Under the pieces are notes generated by a model, which was given only the letters and a program-made list of their open reading frames with translations, was not told the DNA's origin and did no database searches. Positions 10,592-13,094 of a stretch of 13,094 nt of DNA are shown piece by piece. How positions within the stretch are numbered: the stretch's first letter is position 1; each line of letters begins with the position of its first letter. Source of the DNA: Bacillus_I endophytica_A (GTDB lineage Bacteria; Bacillota; Bacilli; Bacillales; Bacillaceae_H); the NCBI RefSeq assembly GCF_026790145.1, contig NZ_JALAMS010000075.1, positions 1-13,094 of the forward strand. Direction: 5' to 3'. A program made the translations under genes and the position numbers.

Positions 10592-12811
10592 CTACAATAT
10601 TTTCCTTTTCAGTAAACTACCTAAGAGGATCCGTCCTAACTTAACCAATTTATGTTTGAATTTAAATGATGATCGATTATGCTTTTCCTCAGAATTCTTC
10701 TCATTGTAAGCCATTTGACAGAACAATTCTTGGCTGTTAACTGTTTCTAATTCATCATCTCGTTTTACATAATGATAATACCCCTTCGAATCTTGTTCTC
10801 GGGCCTTGCAATTATCTTTTAACATGAAGCTTATCCATGTATAAATTCGTTGTTTTAAATGAGTTTTCAAAATAGGAAAGAGAATTTCAATACGATTTTC
10901 CATATTCCGTGTCATCAAATCTGCAGATGATAAAAATATTTTCTGTTCTCCGTTCCGGTGAAAATAATAAATCCGTGTGTGTTCTAAAAATGTGCCTATG
11001 ATACTCCGAACTCTGATATTTTCACTCGCTCCTTTCATTCCGGGACGTAAGCAACAAATACCACGTATAATAAGGTCAATTTTCACCCCTGCATTTGATG
11101 CCTCATAAAGTTTCGTAATAAGTGGTTTATCAGTTAGCGAATTCATTTTAGCGATAATATGTCCATTTCCATATTGTTGGTGATAGACGATTTCTTCATT
11201 GATTAACTCTAAGAATGTATCTCTTATACCAAATGGTGAAACAGATAAATGATGATAATTGGGTTTTTCCATATAACCACTTATGTAATTGAAAAAATTG
11301 GTTGCGTCCATTCCAATTTTTTCATTAGATGTAATTAACCCCATATCTGTATAAATTCTTGCTGTAGCATCATTGTAATTACCTGTCCCTAGATGGACAA
11401 AGCGTTGAATTTCCCCTTTTTTACGGCGCAGAACCAGGGTGATTTTACTATGCGTTTTTACCCCCGTCATCCCATATAGAACATGGCACCCTGATTTTTC
11501 TAATTCCCTTGCCCACTGTACGTTATTTTCTTCATCAAATCGTGCCTTTAGTTCCACTAGAACCGTTACCTGTTTTCCATTTCCTGCAGCGCGTTTAAGA
11601 CTTTTAATAACTGGAGAATCTCCACTTACCCGGTAGAGCGTTTGTTTAATAGCCAATACGTCTGGATCGTCTGCAGCCTGTGAAATAAAATGAATGATAG
11701 GTTCAAATGATTCATATGGATGATGAAGTAAAACATCTTGGGTAAGTATCTTCGAAAAAATATCCTTTGCTCCTTCTAAATCTTGAGCAGGTTGAGGAAT
11801 AAAGGAAGGTGCTACTAAATGTTCATGGGTTGATTGAATGGTTTTGTAAAATGAAAAGAGAAACGTTAAATCAAGTGGTGCCTGAACAAAATAGATATCT
11901 TTATCATGAATTTCTAGTTCCTCTTTTAAATAGTCAACTACTTGCTTATCATAACAATGTCTTTGCATCTCTAATCTAACAGCTGCGCCCCATTTGCGTT
12001 TTTTAAGTTCTTCTTCAATTTCCTTTAGAAGATCCTCTGCTTCATCTTCATGAATGGTTAAATCTGCGTTCCGTGTAATACGAAAAGGTGTTACTGATTT
12101 GACATGGTACCCCGCGAATAACTTATGAATAAATTTAGCGATGACTTGTTCTAATAAGACAAAGACTCTTAGTCCATCTTCTGCGGGTAACTCAATATAA
12201 CGGTTTAAACAAGAAGGAACTTGTACAATCGCTAATTGTTCAACTATTGATAATCCTCCTTTTTTCCCGTGCATCTTTTCTTCAATCCTAATAGCCAGAT
12301 TTAAAGATTTATTTAATAACATAGGAAAGGGACGATAGGCGTCAATAGCCATAGGAGTTAAAATAGGGAAAATCTGCTGATTAAAAAAATCTTCTAAAAA
12401 CAATAACTCTGCAGAGGATACTTTTGAAACGGACACAAATTTCACACGTTCTTTAGCCAATAAAGGTGTTAGTTCATTTATGTATATGTCATCTTGTTTG
12501 TCTACAAGAGAATGTGTAATTTCAGAAATAGCACTTAACTGTTCTTTTGGAGTTAATCCTGCTTTATTTTCAGGTCGATTAAACCCAGCCTTTACTTGAT
12601 CTAGTAAACCAGCTACACGCACCATAAAAAACTCATCTAAATTCGAGCTGAAAATAGATAGAAATTTATATCGTTCTAATAAAGCATTTCGATTATCTAT
12701 TGCTTCCTCCAATACACGTTTATTAAAATCCAACCAGCTTAATTCTCGATTATTATAAAAGGAAACGTCCTCTAGGTTTGTTATTGTGTTGTCTTTACTT
12801 GTTGGTGTCAC
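10592..12811 (-). CDS. ppk1: Polyphosphate kinase 1
   Basis: A complete 739-residue PPK1, which reversibly transfers the ATP gamma-phosphate to polyphosphate. The N-terminal domain starts YNNRELSWLDFNKRVLEEA (19-37) and includes SNLDEFFMVRVAGL. The head domain follows, then the two phospholipase-D-like catalytic domains. VKTHSK carries His454, equivalent to the autophosphorylated His435 of Escherichia coli, and FLEHTR carries His611, equivalent to His592. HLGTGNYND and SSADLMTRNMENRIE are further family signatures. The length is near the usual 690-720, with a basic C-terminal extension. The start is GTG 12811 behind GAAGGGAGA. The gene stands alone: no ppx neighbour is visible, although the two are often linked. 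A promoter with repeated TTTACA lies upstream. Confidence 0.97.
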   Translation of the reverse strand: MTPTSKDNTITNLEDVSFYNNRELSWLDFNKRVLEEAIDNRNALLERYKFLSIFSSNLDEFFMVRVAGLLDQVKAGFNRPENKAGLTPKEQLSAISEITHSLVDKQDDIYINELTPLLAKERVKFVSVSKVSSAELLFLEDFFNQQIFPILTPMAIDAYRPFPMLLNKSLNLAIRIEEKMHGKKGGLSIVEQLAIVQVPSCLNRYIELPAEDGLRVFVLLEQVIAKFIHKLFAGYHVKSVTPFRITRNADLTIHEDEAEDLLKEIEEELKKRKWGAAVRLEMQRHCYDKQVVDYLKEELEIHDKDIYFVQAPLDLTFLFSFYKTIQSTHEHLVAPSFIPQPAQDLEGAKDIFSKILTQDVLLHHPYESFEPIIHFISQAADDPDVLAIKQTLYRVSGDSPVIKSLKRAAGNGKQVTVLVELKARFDEENNVQWARELEKSGCHVLYGMTGVKTHSKITLVLRRKKGEIQRFVHLGTGNYNDATARIYTDMGLITSNEKIGMDATNFFNYISGYMEKPNYHHLSVSPFGIRDTFLELINEEIVYHQQYGNGHIIAKMNSLTDKPLITKLYEASNAGVKIDLIIRGICCLRPGMKGASENIRVRSIIGTFLEHTRIYYFHRNGEQKIFLSSADLMTRNMENRIEILFPILKTHLKQRIYTWISFMLKDNCKAREQDSKGYYHYVKRDDELETVNSQELFCQMAYNEKNSEEKHNRSSFKFKHKLVKLGRILLGSLLKRKIL

Positions 12812-12867
12812 GATATGGATATCTCCCTTCTTCGCTTTTAATTATATATTTTAGAAAACACTACTAA

Positions 12868-12908
12868 TTTATAACTGAAAAATGTATGTTTTGTAAAGAT
12901 TTTGTAAA
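12868..12908 (-). promoter_or_regulatory. ppk promoter with two TTTACA repeats
   Basis: On the minus strand TTTACA occurs at 12903-12908 and 12892-12897, exactly 11 bases apart, followed after 18 bases by TATAAA (12868-12873). The nearer TTTACA can serve as the -35. The 11-base spacing resembles Bacillus PhoP boxes (TT(A/T)ACA repeats), which would fit phosphate control of ppk, but only two good repeats are present. Confidence 0.45.
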
Positions 12909-12947
12909 TTTTTAAATTTCAATTATAATTTGAAAATTTTATTTCGG

Positions 12948-12968
12948 GGTTCTGGTACAAAAACTTCA
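12948..12968 (+). repeat. IS6-type terminal repeat, copy R1 (degenerate)
   Basis: GGTTCTGGTACAAAAACTTCA differs from the right-edge copy at two positions. It is followed by only 27 bases before the next copy, so no transposase remains. Confidence 0.7.
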
Positions 12969-12995
12969 AAATAGCTGCAAGTAATCTCTAAAACT

Positions 12996-13016
12996 GGTTC
13001 TGATGCAAACATTGCA
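12996..13016 (+). repeat. IS6-type terminal repeat, copy R2 (more degenerate)
   Basis: GGTTCTGATGCAAACATTGCA keeps the GGTTCTG-TGCAAA core. It is a solo relic between R1 and R3 in the same orientation. Confidence 0.55.
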
Positions 13017-13073
13017 TTTGGCTAAAACAGATATATAGATTACTAGTGAAATTTGTTCTTATGCAGTTAATCC

Positions 13074-13094
13074 GGTTCTGGTGCAAAAATTTCA
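13074..13094 (+). repeat. IS6-type terminal repeat at the window edge
   Basis: GGTTCTGGTGCAAAAATTTCA runs exactly to the end of the window and shares its first 16 bases with the left IS end. It is most simply the outer end of an IS6-family element continuing to the right; the orientation of that element cannot be determined. Confidence 0.8.

Noticed and set aside
11439..11636. 65-codon plus-strand ORF
   Set aside because: Lies wholly within ppk1, antisense to its catalytic-domain coding sequence.
98..13089. Simple composite transposon with target duplication
   Set aside because: The 8 bases flanking the two ends do not match and the right-hand element is not visible, so a defined transposon cannot be claimed.
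12948..13094. CRISPR-like array from three repeated 21-mers
   Set aside because: Spacing is irregular (48 and 78 bases), the copies decay toward the interior, and the repeat is the IS6 terminal sequence.

Overview
The window is AT-rich, with Gram-positive ribosome-binding sites (AGGAGG-like, including TTG and GTG starts) and many strong intrinsic terminators. It carries an extracytoplasmic-function (ECF) sigma factor, a SpoIIP-type domain, HxlR and MarR regulators and an IS6-family element. This points to an endospore-forming member of the Bacillaceae. I cannot assign the species. There are no rRNA, tRNA or CRISPR features.

Layout, left to right. Positions 1-114 are the 3' end of an IS6-family insertion sequence: the transposase C-terminus and its terminal repeat. 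From 115 to 1700 there are small genes and decayed small genes, including a 43-aa DUF4023-like gene, a frameshifted copy of a two-helix membrane protein, and two tiny membrane proteins. Positions 1856-3363 hold an autoregulated operon on the minus strand: an ECF sigma factor and a membrane protein that joins an anti-sigma-like N-terminus to an extracytoplasmic SpoIIP-type peptidoglycan hydrolase domain. Positions 3409-5207 carry four small plus-strand genes, three of them membrane proteins, ending in a good terminator.

Positions 5278-9687 look like a reactive-electrophile or xenobiotic response block. It has a remnant Gfo/Idh/MocA oxidoreductase and a frameshifted marR with two matching operators. 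These are followed by an intact hxlR diverging from an FMN nitroreductase, then a second, NfsA-like nitroreductase preceded by an 88-bp near-perfect copy of the hxlR regulatory region. The block ends with a ketosteroid-isomerase homologue that keeps all three catalytic residues. One HxlR protein probably controls both nitroreductases through the duplicated operator.

Positions 9705-10510 hold broken pieces (a GC-rich membrane-protein tail, a minus-strand ORF without a clear start, a frameshifted lipoprotein), a long inverted repeat and two strong hairpins. Positions 10592-12811 encode a complete polyphosphate kinase 1 on the minus strand. Beyond its promoter lie three tandem IS6-type terminal repeats, the last exactly at the window edge. 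Both edges therefore fall inside or at IS6 elements, either because the segment is IS-bracketed or because an assembly contig broke at repeats.

A recurring theme is single-base frameshifts in otherwise well-conserved small genes. They may reflect real decay of an accessory region or homopolymer sequencing errors; reads would decide.
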